DNA of 64,000 bases. Origin: JAJFUE01 sp041687335 (GTDB taxonomy: Bacteria > Sumerlaeota > Sumerlaeia > MVZB01). Shown in pieces: positions 11,292 to 20,312 of the stretch. The notes beneath the pieces are model-generated. The model was given only the letters and a program-made list of their open reading frames with translations. It searched no databases and was not told where the DNA came from. The DNA lies in assembly GCA_041687335.1 (NCBI GenBank), contig JAWLCE010000003.1, forward strand, positions 124,001 through 188,000. The letters run 5' to 3'. The number at the start of each line of letters is the position of its first letter. Position 1 is the first letter of the stretch. A program made the translations under genes and the position numbers.

Positions 11292-12620
11292 TCAACCCTT
11301 GGCCTCGCTGGCTGAGCGGCTTTCGGCCGTTTCGTCATAACCCTCGCCGTCCCAATCCCAGTTGTGGTCGACCATGCAGGAGCAATAGCTGCGGTCGGGC
11401 ACGCGCCCGCCGTGGAAGAACTGCGAGAACTCCACGTTGAACAGGTGCGCGTTGGGGATGAAATCGATCGGATGGGTGCGGCCGGTGTGCTGCAGCGAGG
11501 TCTGCACCCGATAGTTGCCCGGCATGAACGGCAGCCGCGGGATTGTGCAGCGATAGCGCCCCGTCTGCCCCGGCACCACCACGATGTCATGGTAGCGCGT
11601 GCTCATCCGCGTGATGCCGTTGCCCTTGTTGTCGAAGAATGTCAGCTCCAGATTCAGGTGGCTGAGCATCTGGTGGCTGCGATAGCTGAACTCAAAGGTC
11701 GCCTGCTGGCCGGCCACAAGCCGCGTCACCGGACGCCCCTCATGGTCCAGCATCCGCACCCCCGTCAGCCGCGCCTCCCCCGTGCCCGAGCGCTCCGGGT
11801 TGTCCATCGTCAGCCCGCTGGTGCGGTCCAGGTAGCCGATGTAGTTGTCGATGGCATCATCAACGGTCCCGTCGAGAACGACGCTGCCCTGGCGCAGCAG
11901 GATCGCGCGTGTGCACAGGCTCTGGATTGCGCCCATGTTGTGGCTGACGAAGATGATCGTCCGACCGCTGCGGGCCACATTATCCATCTTGCCGATGCAC
12001 TTCTGCTGGAAGGCCACGTCGCCCACCGCCAGCACCTCGTCGATCAGCAGGATCTCCGGCTCCAGGTGCGCCGCCACCGCAAAGGCCAGCCGCACCGTCA
12101 TGCCGCTGGAATAACGCTTGACCGGCGTGTCGATGAACTTCTCAATCCCTGAAAACTCGACGATCTCGTCGAACTTGCGCCGGATCTCGGCCTGACTCAT
12201 CCCCAGGATCGCGCCGTTCAAAAAGACGTTCTCCCGCCCCGTCAGCTCCTGGTGAAACCCCGTGCCGACCTCCAGCAGGCTCGCCACCCGTCCGCGCAGC
12301 CGCACCTCGCCCTCGCTGGGGTCGGTGATCCGGCTGAGGATCTTGAGCATCGTCGACTTGCCGGCGCCGTTGCCCCCGATCAGGCCAAGCACCTCGCCCC
12401 GCTGGATGTCGAAGTTGATGTTGCGTAGCGCCCAGAATATCTTATCCTCCGCGCTGTGCCGCGGCCGTTTGCTGGCGGCGACGACATTGGCCGGCTTGAT
12501 GCAGCGTGCCAGACCGCGGGCGCAATCCCCGATCAGGTCGCGAAACGTGTCGTGCGAAAAGGTCTCGCCCAGCTTGAAGTACTTGCCGATGTTGCGCACG
12601 CTGATGATGGGTTGACTCAT
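11292..12620 (-). CDS. wzt: O-antigen/polysaccharide ABC exporter ATPase with C-terminal carbohydrate-binding domain
   Basis: This 442-residue protein powers export of finished polysaccharide through the permease encoded upstream. Walker A GGNGAGKST is at 82-90, the signature SSGM at 171-174 and Walker B LLIDE at 191-195, followed by the H-loop region. Residues from about 270 on form a Wzt-type C-terminal beta-sandwich domain, which in known systems recognises the chain terminus. The ATG overlaps the stop of the glycosyltransferase gene (ATGA), and AAGGAAG lies close upstream. This favours MSQPIIS as the start over a longer open frame. Confidence 0.93.
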   Translation of the reverse strand: MSQPIISVRNIGKYFKLGETFSHDTFRDLIGDCARGLARCIKPANVVAASKRPRHSAEDKIFWALRNINFDIQRGEVLGLIGGNGAGKSTMLKILSRITDPSEGEVRLRGRVASLLEVGTGFHQELTGRENVFLNGAILGMSQAEIRRKFDEIVEFSGIEKFIDTPVKRYSSGMTVRLAFAVAAHLEPEILLIDEVLAVGDVAFQQKCIGKMDNVARSGRTIIFVSHNMGAIQSLCTRAILLRQGSVVLDGTVDDAIDNYIGYLDRTSGLTMDNPERSGTGEARLTGVRMLDHEGRPVTRLVAGQQATFEFSYRSHQMLSHLNLELTFFDNKGNGITRMSTRYHDIVVVPGQTGRYRCTIPRLPFMPGNYRVQTSLQHTGRTHPIDFIPNAHLFNVEFSQFFHGGRVPDRSYCSCMVDHNWDWDGEGYDETAESRSASEAKG

Positions 12621-13606
12621 GCTTCCTTGTTTCCTGCCTGGCTGACGGTCTTGAGTTCGCTCCGCCGCCCCCTGAGTATCTGATAAATTCTGTAACCTGC
12701 CTGCCCGACGTAGGATCGGATCATCAGCTTGATGACCTCCAGCCGCAGCGGGTGAATGCGCGCCGCCTGCAACGCATACCGGCGCGCGATCCGGCTGTTG
12801 CCCGCTTCGAGCGCGAACCGGGTCCAGTTCAGCAGGGTCCCGTAGGGGTTGAAGTTGTGGTTGTCGATCATGACCGGCAGCTCGAGCGAAATGCCGCGCC
12901 GGGCCCTCGCATCCGCGATCGTGCGCCGGGCCGCGTCCTTCTGCTGCTCGCGCTGGGCATGCGAGATGCTGGAGAGGTGATGGCGATACTTGATCAGGAA
13001 TTGCGGAATGTTGGCCAGCTTGCCGCGCTCCGCCAGCCGCAGCCACAGGTCGCGGTCGTCGGTCGGATACATTTCCTCGCGGTAGCCGCCGATCTCGACG
13101 GTCACTCCGCGGCGCATCATCACCGCCGGCGCGACCAGCCCCCCCTTGTTCTCGATCCCCAGCAGGTTGCGCTCAATATCCTCGTGCGCCACCGGGTGCA
13201 TCAGCCGCCCGATCTCGATCTCGCCGGTTGGGTCCACAATCTTCGCCCAAGCCCCGACCGCGACGCATTCGGGATGCTCGCGCATATACTCAACCTGCAC
13301 GGCGAAGCGCTCCGGCAGGCAAAGATCGTCGGCATCCAGCCGGGCGATCAGCTCGCCGCGACAGGCCTCGAGACCGATATTGAGCGCACGCGAGAGACCC
13401 ACCTTCTCCAGCGGCACCACCCGCACCCGCCGGTCGCGCCGGCCGTAATCGGCTAGAATCGCCGCCGTGCCGTCGGTCGAGCCATCATCGACCACAACCA
13501 GCTCAAAGTCGCCAAAGGTCTGGGCCAGCACGCTGTCGATGGCGGCGGCGAGGTATTTCTCGCCATTATAGACCGACACCAGCACCGATACGGCGGGGAT
13601 ACTCAT
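12617..13606 (-). CDS. Family 2 glycosyltransferase in the export cassette
   Basis: This 329-residue GT-A enzyme carries the N-terminal VSVLVSVYNGEKYL strand, the nucleotide-binding VDDGS and the metal-binding LDADD. These mark it as an inverting sugar transferase of family GT2. It sits between wzm (43-base gap) and wzt (4-base overlap), so it most likely acts on the polysaccharide that the pair exports. A C-terminal tail of about 60 residues after the catalytic domain is basic and may touch the membrane. The sugar is unknown. Confidence 0.9.
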   Translation of the reverse strand: MSIPAVSVLVSVYNGEKYLAAAIDSVLAQTFGDFELVVVDDGSTDGTAAILADYGRRDRRVRVVPLEKVGLSRALNIGLEACRGELIARLDADDLCLPERFAVQVEYMREHPECVAVGAWAKIVDPTGEIEIGRLMHPVAHEDIERNLLGIENKGGLVAPAVMMRRGVTVEIGGYREEMYPTDDRDLWLRLAERGKLANIPQFLIKYRHHLSSISHAQREQQKDAARRTIADARARRGISLELPVMIDNHNFNPYGTLLNWTRFALEAGNSRIARRYALQAARIHPLRLEVIKLMIRSYVGQAGYRIYQILRGRRSELKTVSQAGNKEA

Positions 13607-13649
13607 GATGGACTCTCTGCCCTTTCCTCGATCAGCGGTGCGGGAGCGC

Positions 13650-14510
13650 TCAGACGATGTCCGCGAACGATTTCTCGGCGGTGCGGAAATAGATCAGCCC
13701 GGTGATGAAAATCACCGTCACCGCCGCCAGCCCGACGAAGAAGCCCGGCCAGTAAGGCATGTACTGCGGCCCCAGGATCGCCCAGCGGAAGCCGTCGATG
13801 ATGCCGAACATCGGGTTCAGATTGACCCACAGCCGCCACCGCTCCGGGATGATCTCCGAATAAAACACCACCGGGCTGACATACAGCCCGATCCGCACGA
13901 TGAACGGCACGATATGCTTGATGTCGCGATACTTCACGTTGAGCGCGCTGAACCAGAAACCCACCGCCAGCGCGGCGAAGACCGCATACAGCGAGAACAG
14001 CGGGATCAGCAGCAACTCCAGGCGGAAGGCCACCTGGTAATAAAGCATCAGCGCCAACAGGATCACGAACGAGATCAGCAGGTCCACCAGCCCGCTCAGG
14101 GTCGTGCTGACCGGGATGATCAGCCGCGGGAAGTAAATCTTGCGCAGCATGCTGCCCGCCGCCACCATCGACAGGCTGCTGTTGCTCATGGCGTTGGAAA
14201 AGTAAGTCCAAGGCAATAGCGCAGCAAACGTCATGATCGGATAGGGAACGTCCAGCTCCTCCTGCATCCCCAGCAGCCGACCAAAGATGACGGTGAAGAC
14301 CACCATCATCAGCAATGGCTGCACCACCGCCCACATCACGCCCAGCGCCGCCTGCTTGTAGCGGATCAGCACGTCGCGCAGCGTCATGAAGACAAACAGC
14401 TCGCGATAGATCCAGATCTCCCGAAAATCGATCCCAACCAGCCCCCGGCGGGGGCGGATGACCTGTTCTTCTTGTTCAAGGGCACTCACTGATGATCCCA
14501 GCCTTTCCAT
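13650..14510 (-). CDS. wzm: ABC-2 type polysaccharide export permease
   Basis: This 286-residue permease has six predicted membrane spans and an amphipathic N-terminal segment (YRELFVFMTLRDVLIRYKQ). It shows the ABC-2 motifs of the Wzm/KpsM group, including the FGRLLGM segment and NLNPMFGIIDGFRW near the C terminus. It forms the channel for the downstream Wzt ATPase. A promoter at 14522-14551 would start transcription about five bases before the ATG. An in-frame GTG at 14489 with AAAGG upstream is an alternative start, seven residues shorter. Confidence 0.92.
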   Translation of the reverse strand: MERLGSSVSALEQEEQVIRPRRGLVGIDFREIWIYRELFVFMTLRDVLIRYKQAALGVMWAVVQPLLMMVVFTVIFGRLLGMQEELDVPYPIMTFAALLPWTYFSNAMSNSSLSMVAAGSMLRKIYFPRLIIPVSTTLSGLVDLLISFVILLALMLYYQVAFRLELLLIPLFSLYAVFAALAVGFWFSALNVKYRDIKHIVPFIVRIGLYVSPVVFYSEIIPERWRLWVNLNPMFGIIDGFRWAILGPQYMPYWPGFFVGLAAVTVIFITGLIYFRTAEKSFADIV

Positions 14511-14521
14511 TGGCAGCGGCT

Positions 14522-14551
14522 ATCTTACCCCGTGCAGGCGCCATAAATCAA
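14522..14551 (-). promoter_or_regulatory. Probable promoter of wzm-GT2-wzt
   Basis: On the minus strand TTGATT (14551-14546), 18 bp, TAAGAT (14527-14522). Transcription would begin near 14515, leaving almost no leader before the ATG at 14510, or about 26 bases before the GTG at 14489. Confidence 0.5.
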
Positions 14552-14622
14552 ACAACTGCTCCTCCGGTCCCGACCCCCATGGCGCCATCCGCGCCCCAGC
14601 GTCACATAAACCAAAAACCGGC

Positions 14623-14650
14623 TTGACTGCCCGCCGTGGTTCGCTATCAT
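14623..14650 (+). promoter_or_regulatory. Promoter of tRNA-Val
   Basis: TTGACT (14623-14628), 16 bp, TATCAT (14645-14650). The start point near 14657 is seven bases before the mature tRNA. Confidence 0.7.
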
Positions 14651-14663
14651 GGTGTCGTGCGTC

Positions 14664-14740
14664 GGGTGGTTAGCTCAGCTGGTTAGAGCGCTGGCCTCAC
14701 ATGCCAGAGGTCGAGGGTTCGAGTCCCCCACCACCCACCA
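14664..14740 (+). tRNA. tRNA-Val (anticodon CAC)
   Basis: The 77-base cloverleaf has acceptor GGGTGGT/ACCACCC, D arm GCTC/GAGC, anticodon stem CTGGC/GCCAG with loop CTCACAT (anticodon CAC, reading GTG), T loop TTCGAGT, and an encoded CCA end. One A-C mismatch lies in the T stem. It has its own promoter and terminator, so it is transcribed as a single gene. The GTG-specific tRNA suits a GC-rich genome. Confidence 0.95.
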
Positions 14741-14746
14741 TTTATT

Positions 14747-14785
14747 AACGGCCGCTGGTTCGACGAACTTGCGGCCGTTTTCTTT
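14747..14785 (+). terminator. Terminator after tRNA-Val
   Basis: AACGGCCGC (14747-14755) pairs with GCGGCCGTT (14771-14779) around a 15-base loop, followed by TTTTCTTT. Confidence 0.85.
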
Positions 14786-14809
14786 CATCCCCAAATAAAA
14801 ACTGCGCGT

Positions 14810-14838
14810 TTGACGATTCCTCCCAAGCCAATTAAGAT
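14810..14838 (+). promoter_or_regulatory. Promoter of dxr
   Basis: TTGACG (14810-14815), 17 bp, TAAGAT (14833-14838). The start near 14845 leaves a leader of about 60 bases and argues against an upstream ATG at 14851. Confidence 0.65.
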
Positions 14839-14904
14839 GTCGCCTCCTTTATGGAGTCCGGCGGGAGCGCTTGCCGGCGCATTCTTGACGTTGGGGACGG
14901 ACGG

Positions 14905-16062
14905 ATGTCGCTGCGCCGCAAGCGAATTTGTGTGTTGGGCTCCACCGGCTCGATCGGCGAGAAATCCCTCCTCGTCGCCCGGGATTTCCCCGAGCGCTTC
15001 GAAATCGTCGGCCTCTCGGTCAACGGCTCGGCCGATCGCCTCGCCGAGCAGGCCGCCCAGTTCGGCGTGCGCCACGTCTGCATCGCCGGCCAGCCCGAGT
15101 CCATCCCCGCCTTACCCGAAGCCACCCGACTCTTCCACGGCCCCGCCGGCCTGATCCAGCTCATCGACGCCTGCGAACCCGACATGGTGCTGGTTGCCAC
15201 CGTCGGCTATGCCGGTCTCGCCCCCACCCTGCACGCCATCGAGCTGGGCCTGGAGGTCGCGCTCGCCAACAAGGAGGTCCTGGTCGCCGCCGGCGAGCTC
15301 GTCATGGCCGCCGCCCGCCGCCGCGGCGTCGAGATCCTCCCAATCGACAGCGAGCACAACGCCATCTTCCAGTGCCTGGCCGGCCGCCGCCCCGATTGGC
15401 CGCTGCGCCGCCTGGTCCTGACCGCCTCCGGCGGGCCCTTCCGCGGTCGCTCCCGCGCCGAGCTGACCTCCGTCACCATCGAGCAGGCCCTGCGCCACCC
15501 GACCTGGCTGATGGGCCGCAAGATTTCAATCGATTCGGCGACCCTCATGAACAAGGGGTTTGAGGTCATCGAGACCTGGCACCTCTTCGGCGAGCCGATC
15601 GAAAAAATCGAGGTCCTCATTCACCCTCAGAGCGTCATTCACGCCATGATCGAATATGCCGACGGCTCGATGCTGGCCCAGCTCGGGGTGACCGACATGT
15701 ACATGCCGATCGCCGGTGTGCTCGCCTGGCCCGACCGGATCATCAATCAGCGTTTTGAGAAGCTCGACCTGGCGGCCGTGGGCGGCTTGACCTTCGAATC
15801 ACCCGATCTCGAGGCTTTCCCCTGCCTGCGCATGGCCCGCGAGGCCGTCCAGGCCGGCGCCACCTTCCCCGCCGTGCTCAACGCCGCCAACGAGGTGGCC
15901 GTCGAGCGCTTCCTCGGCGGCGAGATCAGCTTCCTCGGCATCTCCGAGCTGATCGAGGCGGCGCTTGCGGCCCACCAGCCGGTCGCCAACCCCGACTTGG
16001 TGGCCATCCACGAGGCCGACCGCTGGGCTCGCCAATGGTGCCAGGCGCGCGCGATGGCCTGA
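14905..16062 (+). CDS. dxr: 1-deoxy-D-xylulose 5-phosphate reductoisomerase
   Basis: Dxr (385 residues) converts DXP to MEP with NADPH, the committed step of the MEP isoprenoid pathway that also supplies undecaprenyl phosphate. The NADPH-binding GSTGSIG is at residues 12-18. The metal-site DSEHNAIFQ and the active-site loop TLMNKGFEVIE are intact. The ATG at 14905 gives the canonical N terminus just before KRICVLGSTG. rseP follows on the same strand after 141 bases, a common gene pairing in bacteria. Confidence 0.98.
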   Translation: MSLRRKRICVLGSTGSIGEKSLLVARDFPERFEIVGLSVNGSADRLAEQAAQFGVRHVCIAGQPESIPALPEATRLFHGPAGLIQLIDACEPDMVLVATVGYAGLAPTLHAIELGLEVALANKEVLVAAGELVMAAARRRGVEILPIDSEHNAIFQCLAGRRPDWPLRRLVLTASGGPFRGRSRAELTSVTIEQALRHPTWLMGRKISIDSATLMNKGFEVIETWHLFGEPIEKIEVLIHPQSVIHAMIEYADGSMLAQLGVTDMYMPIAGVLAWPDRIINQRFEKLDLAAVGGLTFESPDLEAFPCLRMAREAVQAGATFPAVLNAANEVAVERFLGGEISFLGISELIEAALAAHQPVANPDLVAIHEADRWARQWCQARAMA

Positions 16063-16203
16063 TAACCGGCCACTTTCCGGCTTGACCGCGGCGAGAGTCG
16101 GTTTTCATGGCCGAAACCGACCCATTCATGGAAAATAGACTGTCAGGGGCCGGTCCGGCTGCCCGCGATCCACCCCGGTGCAATGAATCCTCATGGAGCA
16201 CTC

Positions 16204-17712
16204 ATGGAATCCTTCCTTCAAACCATCGTCGCCGTCGTGGCCATTGTTCTGACCTTCGGCCTGGCGGTCTTTGTTCATGAATTTGGCCACATGATCTTTG
16301 CCCTCTGGCGCGGGGTAGGCGTGGAATCCTTCGCCATCGGCATGGGCCCCCGGATCACCTCCTGGCGCTGGCATGGCATCGATTTCTCGCTGCGCTGGCT
16401 CCCCATCGGCGGCTTCGTCAAGCTGCAGGGGATGGTCGCCGATGAGCTCGAGAACCCCTCCCCCGAGGCCGCCGCCACCGAACCGGCGCTGACCCCCGAA
16501 CAGGCCAAGGAACAGGCCCGCACACTCACCGAAGCCTCCTATGACGATATGGCTGCCCTGCGCAACAAGGGCCTCGGCACCAAGCTGATGGTCTTTGGCG
16601 GCGGTGTCTTCATGAACTATGTCACCGCCATCGTGGCGATGGTTTTTTTCCTGATGATGTCGCGCGAGGAGGTCGTCTCGCCGGCTCAGGTCGAAACCGT
16701 GGCCGCCGAGTCGCGCGCCGAGCGCGCCGGCCTCCAGCCCGGCGACCGCATCATCGCCGTCAATGGCGTTTCCACCCCCTACACCGCCGACGTGCTCGAG
16801 CAAATTCAGGCCGCCTATGGCTTTGAGGGCACCTGGGCCGAGTTCCAGTTGCGCGGCATGTTCAAGCGCGTGGCGTCGGAGCAGCCGACGGGCGTCGAGC
16901 CGCGTGACCTGACGCTGACCGTCGAGCGCGACGGCAACTCCTTTGACCTGCTGGTGCCCGCGGTGCCGCCCGAGGTCCTGCTTAATTGGGAGCAGCCCTC
17001 CAACCTCGGCGTCGCCTTCTGGATCGAGCCAGTTGTCGGCGGCGTCCATCCCTTCCTGCCCGCCTCCAAGGCCGGCCTCGAGCCCGGCGATCTTATCGTC
17101 GCCATCAACGGCCAGCCGGTTGATTCATGGAATGAGATGACTGCAATCATCACCCCACAGATGGGCCAGGAACTGCAACTGACGGTCGAGCGCAACGGCG
17201 AGCGCCAGGAACTGAGCGTCACGCCGATCGAAAATCCGCAGGCCGCCGGCCAAGGCTATATCGGCATCGAGCGAGGCGGCAGCGAAACACGCCTCGCCCC
17301 CGGACGCCCGCTGCTCCAGGCGCTGATGTTGGCCCCGATCCAGACCACCCTGCGCGTCGGCGACATCGTGATGATCCAGGTCGACTTCTTCAAGCGAGCC
17401 ACCCTCAGCCAGATTCGCGACAATGTCGGCGGCCCGATTATGATCGCCACCATGACCGCCCACATGGCCAACCGCGGCCTCTACTGGGCCGTCGGCTGGT
17501 TCATCACCCTCAACCTGCTGCTGGCGATCTTCAACCTGCTGCCGCTGCCGGTGCTCGATGGCGGCTTTATCGTGCTCTCGGTCATCGAAAGCGTCATCCG
17601 CCGGCCTGTCCCGGCCAAGGTGCTGGCTCCGATCTATACATTCTTCCTGTTCTTTTTCATCGGCCTGATGCTGCTGATCTCCTTCCTGGACGTGAAGCGG
17701 TTCTTTAATTGA
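16204..17712 (+). CDS. rseP: RseP-type site-2 zinc metalloprotease
   Basis: This 502-residue intramembrane protease has HEFGH at residues 25-29 in the first membrane helix and the third zinc ligand in NLLPLPVLDGG near the C terminus. Two PDZ domains lie between, each with a PGDxI core (PGDRIIAVNG, PGDLIVAING). The insertion after the first catalytic helix, rich in Glu and Ala (about residues 80-110), is longer than in E. coli RseP (450 residues). GGAG ends five bases before ATG 16204, which is preferred over an ATG seven codons upstream. Family members release anti-sigma factors; the substrate here is unknown. Confidence 0.95.
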   Translation: MESFLQTIVAVVAIVLTFGLAVFVHEFGHMIFALWRGVGVESFAIGMGPRITSWRWHGIDFSLRWLPIGGFVKLQGMVADELENPSPEAAATEPALTPEQAKEQARTLTEASYDDMAALRNKGLGTKLMVFGGGVFMNYVTAIVAMVFFLMMSREEVVSPAQVETVAAESRAERAGLQPGDRIIAVNGVSTPYTADVLEQIQAAYGFEGTWAEFQLRGMFKRVASEQPTGVEPRDLTLTVERDGNSFDLLVPAVPPEVLLNWEQPSNLGVAFWIEPVVGGVHPFLPASKAGLEPGDLIVAINGQPVDSWNEMTAIITPQMGQELQLTVERNGERQELSVTPIENPQAAGQGYIGIERGGSETRLAPGRPLLQALMLAPIQTTLRVGDIVMIQVDFFKRATLSQIRDNVGGPIMIATMTAHMANRGLYWAVGWFITLNLLLAIFNLLPLPVLDGGFIVLSVIESVIRRPVPAKVLAPIYTFFLFFFIGLMLLISFLDVKRFFN

Positions 17713-17729
17713 CGGAGCGCCAACTGGCC

Positions 17730-18380
17730 ATGCCCCTGCGTCGACCGCTTGAAATCATGACCCGCCTGCGGCTGGGATGGCCTAGGGCGGGTCATATTCA
17801 TGTCCACCACCACGGCGGCTATGCCTTCGAGCAGGGGGCTGACCTGACCGCTCGCTTGGAGCGGCATTTCGGACCCCTCGACGCCCTTGGCTGCATCGAC
17901 CTGGGCGCCGGCCCCAGCGACTCCGCCATCGCCAGCCAGATCCGCCACATCCCGTGGCGGCGGCTCATTCAGGTCGAGGCTTTCCCGCCCTATCTTGAAA
18001 AATTGAAGGCCACTCCGGCGGCCGCCAAGGCCCGCGAGATCCGCGCGCTGCGCATCGAACAGGCCGTTGCAACCCTCAAGCCCGGCGAGGTCGACCTGGC
18101 GCTGATGATCGACGTGCTTGAGCACTTCAGCCGCCGCCATGCGTTCGACCTGTTGGCTCGCCTCGAGCGCCGCGTGCGGCGCGGCATCGTCCTGTTCATC
18201 CCGCTCGGCCAGGTCGAGCAGGACGAGGTCGACGCCAACCCGCTCCAGCGTCATCTGTCATTCTGGAATGCCGGTCACCTGGCGCGCCTGGGCTATGACC
18301 TGGAGGTCTATGAGCGCTTCCACGGCCAGCTCACCCCGCCCCCCGACGCCGCCTGGGCGATCAAGAAAAAATCCCGCTGA
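17730..18380 (+). CDS. SAM-dependent class I methyltransferase
   Basis: This 216-residue protein has motif I CIDLGAGPSDSA, an acidic post-I region and LALMIDVLEHF, as in Methyltransf_11-type enzymes. The VLEHF block is common among methyltransferases of small molecules and glycans. ATG 17730 is used; a TTG at 17709 overlapping the rseP stop is possible. Translation may be coupled to rseP because the genes are almost contiguous. The substrate is unknown. A small-molecule, sugar or lipid acceptor is more likely than a nucleic acid, but this is only inference. Confidence 0.75.
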   Translation: MPLRRPLEIMTRLRLGWPRAGHIHVHHHGGYAFEQGADLTARLERHFGPLDALGCIDLGAGPSDSAIASQIRHIPWRRLIQVEAFPPYLEKLKATPAAAKAREIRALRIEQAVATLKPGEVDLALMIDVLEHFSRRHAFDLLARLERRVRRGIVLFIPLGQVEQDEVDANPLQRHLSFWNAGHLARLGYDLEVYERFHGQLTPPPDAAWAIKKKSR

Positions 18381-18415
18381 CCGCTTCAGGCCCGAAACCC
18401 AAGCCCATCCGCCTT

Positions 18416-20140
18416 TTACGACAGCCCGTGAATCTGCCCCTCGCGGTCCACGCTGATCCGCTCAGTGGCCGGCTGGGCCGGCATCCCCGGCATGAGCAGG
18501 ATCTTGCCGGTCACTGCGACGATAAAGCCGGCGCCGTTGCGCGGCTGGACGTCGCGCACACGCAGCCGCCAGCCCGTCGGCGCGCCCAGCAGCTTGGGGT
18601 TGTCACTCAATGATGTCTGCGTCTTGGCCATGCAGATCGGCAGCTGGTCCAGCCCATGGCGCTCCAGCTCCGCGATCCGCTGCTCGGCCTGCTCGCTGTA
18701 GTCGACGCCCTCGGCGCGATAGATCCGCCGCGCGATCGCCTCGATCTTCTCGCGGATCGGCTGGTCGGCCTCATAGAGTGCGGGCAGCGGCCGCCGCTCC
18801 GCCCCATCCTGCTCGATCGCCTCGATCACCTTTTCGGCCAGCTCCACCCCGCCCTCGCCGCCGCGCGCGGCAACCTCGCTCAGCGCCGCCGGCAGGCCCA
18901 GCGCCTCGCAAAATTCAAAGACCGCCTCCAGCTCCGCGGGGCTGTCCCCCGGGAAGCGGTTGACCGCCACCACCACCGGCATGTCGAAAAGCGCGAGGTT
19001 CTCGACGTGGACGCGGACATTTTCCAGACCCCGCCGCAGCGCCTCCACGTCCTCGGCCGCCAGCCCGTCCAGCGCCACCCCGCCGTGCATCTTCAGGGCG
19101 CGGCAGGTCACCACCATCACCGCCGCCGCCGGCCGCAAACCCGCCGTGCGCGCCTTGATGTGCAGGAACTTTTCCGCCCCGAGGTCGGCCGCGAATCCCG
19201 CCTCGGTGACAACATAGTCCGCAAGCTTGAGCGCCAGCCGCGTCGCCCGCACGCTGTTGCAGCCGTGGGCGATGTTCCCGAACGGCCCGCAGTGGATCAA
19301 CGCCGGCGTCCGCTCGATCGTCTGCACCAGGTTGGGCTTGAGCGCGTCCTTGAGCAGCGCCGTCAGCGCCCCCTCCACCTTGAGCTGGCGGGCAAAAACC
19401 GGCTCCCCGGCCCGCGTCCAGCCGACGATGATCCGCCCCAGCCGCTCCTGCAGGTCGGCCAGATCCTCGGCCAGCGCCATGATCGCCATCACTTCGCTGG
19501 CCGCCGTGATCACGAACCCCGAGCGGTGCGGGAATCCGTCGTGGACCCCACCCAGCCCCAACTCGATGTTGCGCAACTGGCGGTCGCACAGGTCGATCGC
19601 CCGCGGCCAGTCCACCCGCTCCGGATCGATGTCCAGCGGGTTGCCATGATAAATGTGATTGTCCACCACCGCCGCCAGCAGGTTGTGCGCCGCCCCGATA
19701 GCATGCATGTCGCCGGTGAAATGCATGTTGATCTCATCCATCGGCAGGACCTGCGCCAACCCACCCCCGGCGGCCCCGCCCTTGATGCCGAAGGTCGGCC
19801 CCAGCGAGGGCTCGCGCAGCGCCAGCAGCGCGCGTTTGCCGATCCGTGCCAGCGCCTGCGCCAGCCCGATCGAGGTCACCGTCTTGCCCTCGCCGGCGCG
19901 CGTGGCCGTCATCGCCGTCACCAAAATCAGCCGCCCATCGGGCGCATCGGCCAGCCGTGCCGCCGTCAGATCGTTGAGCTTGGCCTTGAAATGCCCATAC
20001 GGCTCAATCTCCTCGGGCCGCAGCCCCGCCAGTTCGGCAATCCGTCCAATCGGCTCAAGCCGCGCACAGCGGGCGATCTCAATGTCAGGCTCCAGCAGGG
20101 GCAGGGTCTGGTAGTTCCGGGAAGGGCGCAATTGCGTCAT
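18416..20140 (-). CDS. fhs: Formate-tetrahydrofolate ligase
   Basis: FTHFS (574 residues, family about 557) makes 10-formyl-THF from formate, THF and ATP, feeding purine and one-carbon metabolism. The ATP-binding loop TRAGEGKTVT (usually TPAGEGKTT) is present. So are LREPSLGPTFGIKGGAAGGG and the conserved HFTGDMHAI block. The open frame extends to 20266, but MTQLRPSRNYQ at 20140 matches the family N terminus, with AAAGAG upstream. The gene is alone and convergent with the methyltransferase. No acetogenesis genes are nearby, so a biosynthetic role is likely. Confidence 0.96.
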   Translation of the reverse strand: MTQLRPSRNYQTLPLLEPDIEIARCARLEPIGRIAELAGLRPEEIEPYGHFKAKLNDLTAARLADAPDGRLILVTAMTATRAGEGKTVTSIGLAQALARIGKRALLALREPSLGPTFGIKGGAAGGGLAQVLPMDEINMHFTGDMHAIGAAHNLLAAVVDNHIYHGNPLDIDPERVDWPRAIDLCDRQLRNIELGLGGVHDGFPHRSGFVITAASEVMAIMALAEDLADLQERLGRIIVGWTRAGEPVFARQLKVEGALTALLKDALKPNLVQTIERTPALIHCGPFGNIAHGCNSVRATRLALKLADYVVTEAGFAADLGAEKFLHIKARTAGLRPAAAVMVVTCRALKMHGGVALDGLAAEDVEALRRGLENVRVHVENLALFDMPVVVAVNRFPGDSPAELEAVFEFCEALGLPAALSEVAARGGEGGVELAEKVIEAIEQDGAERRPLPALYEADQPIREKIEAIARRIYRAEGVDYSEQAEQRIAELERHGLDQLPICMAKTQTSLSDNPKLLGAPTGWRLRVRDVQPRNGAGFIVAVTGKILLMPGMPAQPATERISVDREGQIHGLS

Positions 20141-20312
20141 CGTTCTGTGCTCTTTGGGCGTATATCTCACACGGCCACGGCAAAGTAGATCCGGCCATTT
20201 GAGCACCTTACCAATTTCCGGCGGCATTTTCACGCTCATCCTGCGCGCCCCGCGCCGGGCGGCCATTTTGCTGTGGACGCGGACGCCCTACTCGTCGCTT
20301 AATGGTCGGGCC

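Noticed and set aside
18656..20188. 510-codon open frame opposite fhs
   Set aside because: Antisense shadow of formate-THF ligase; Arg/Pro-rich without a fold.
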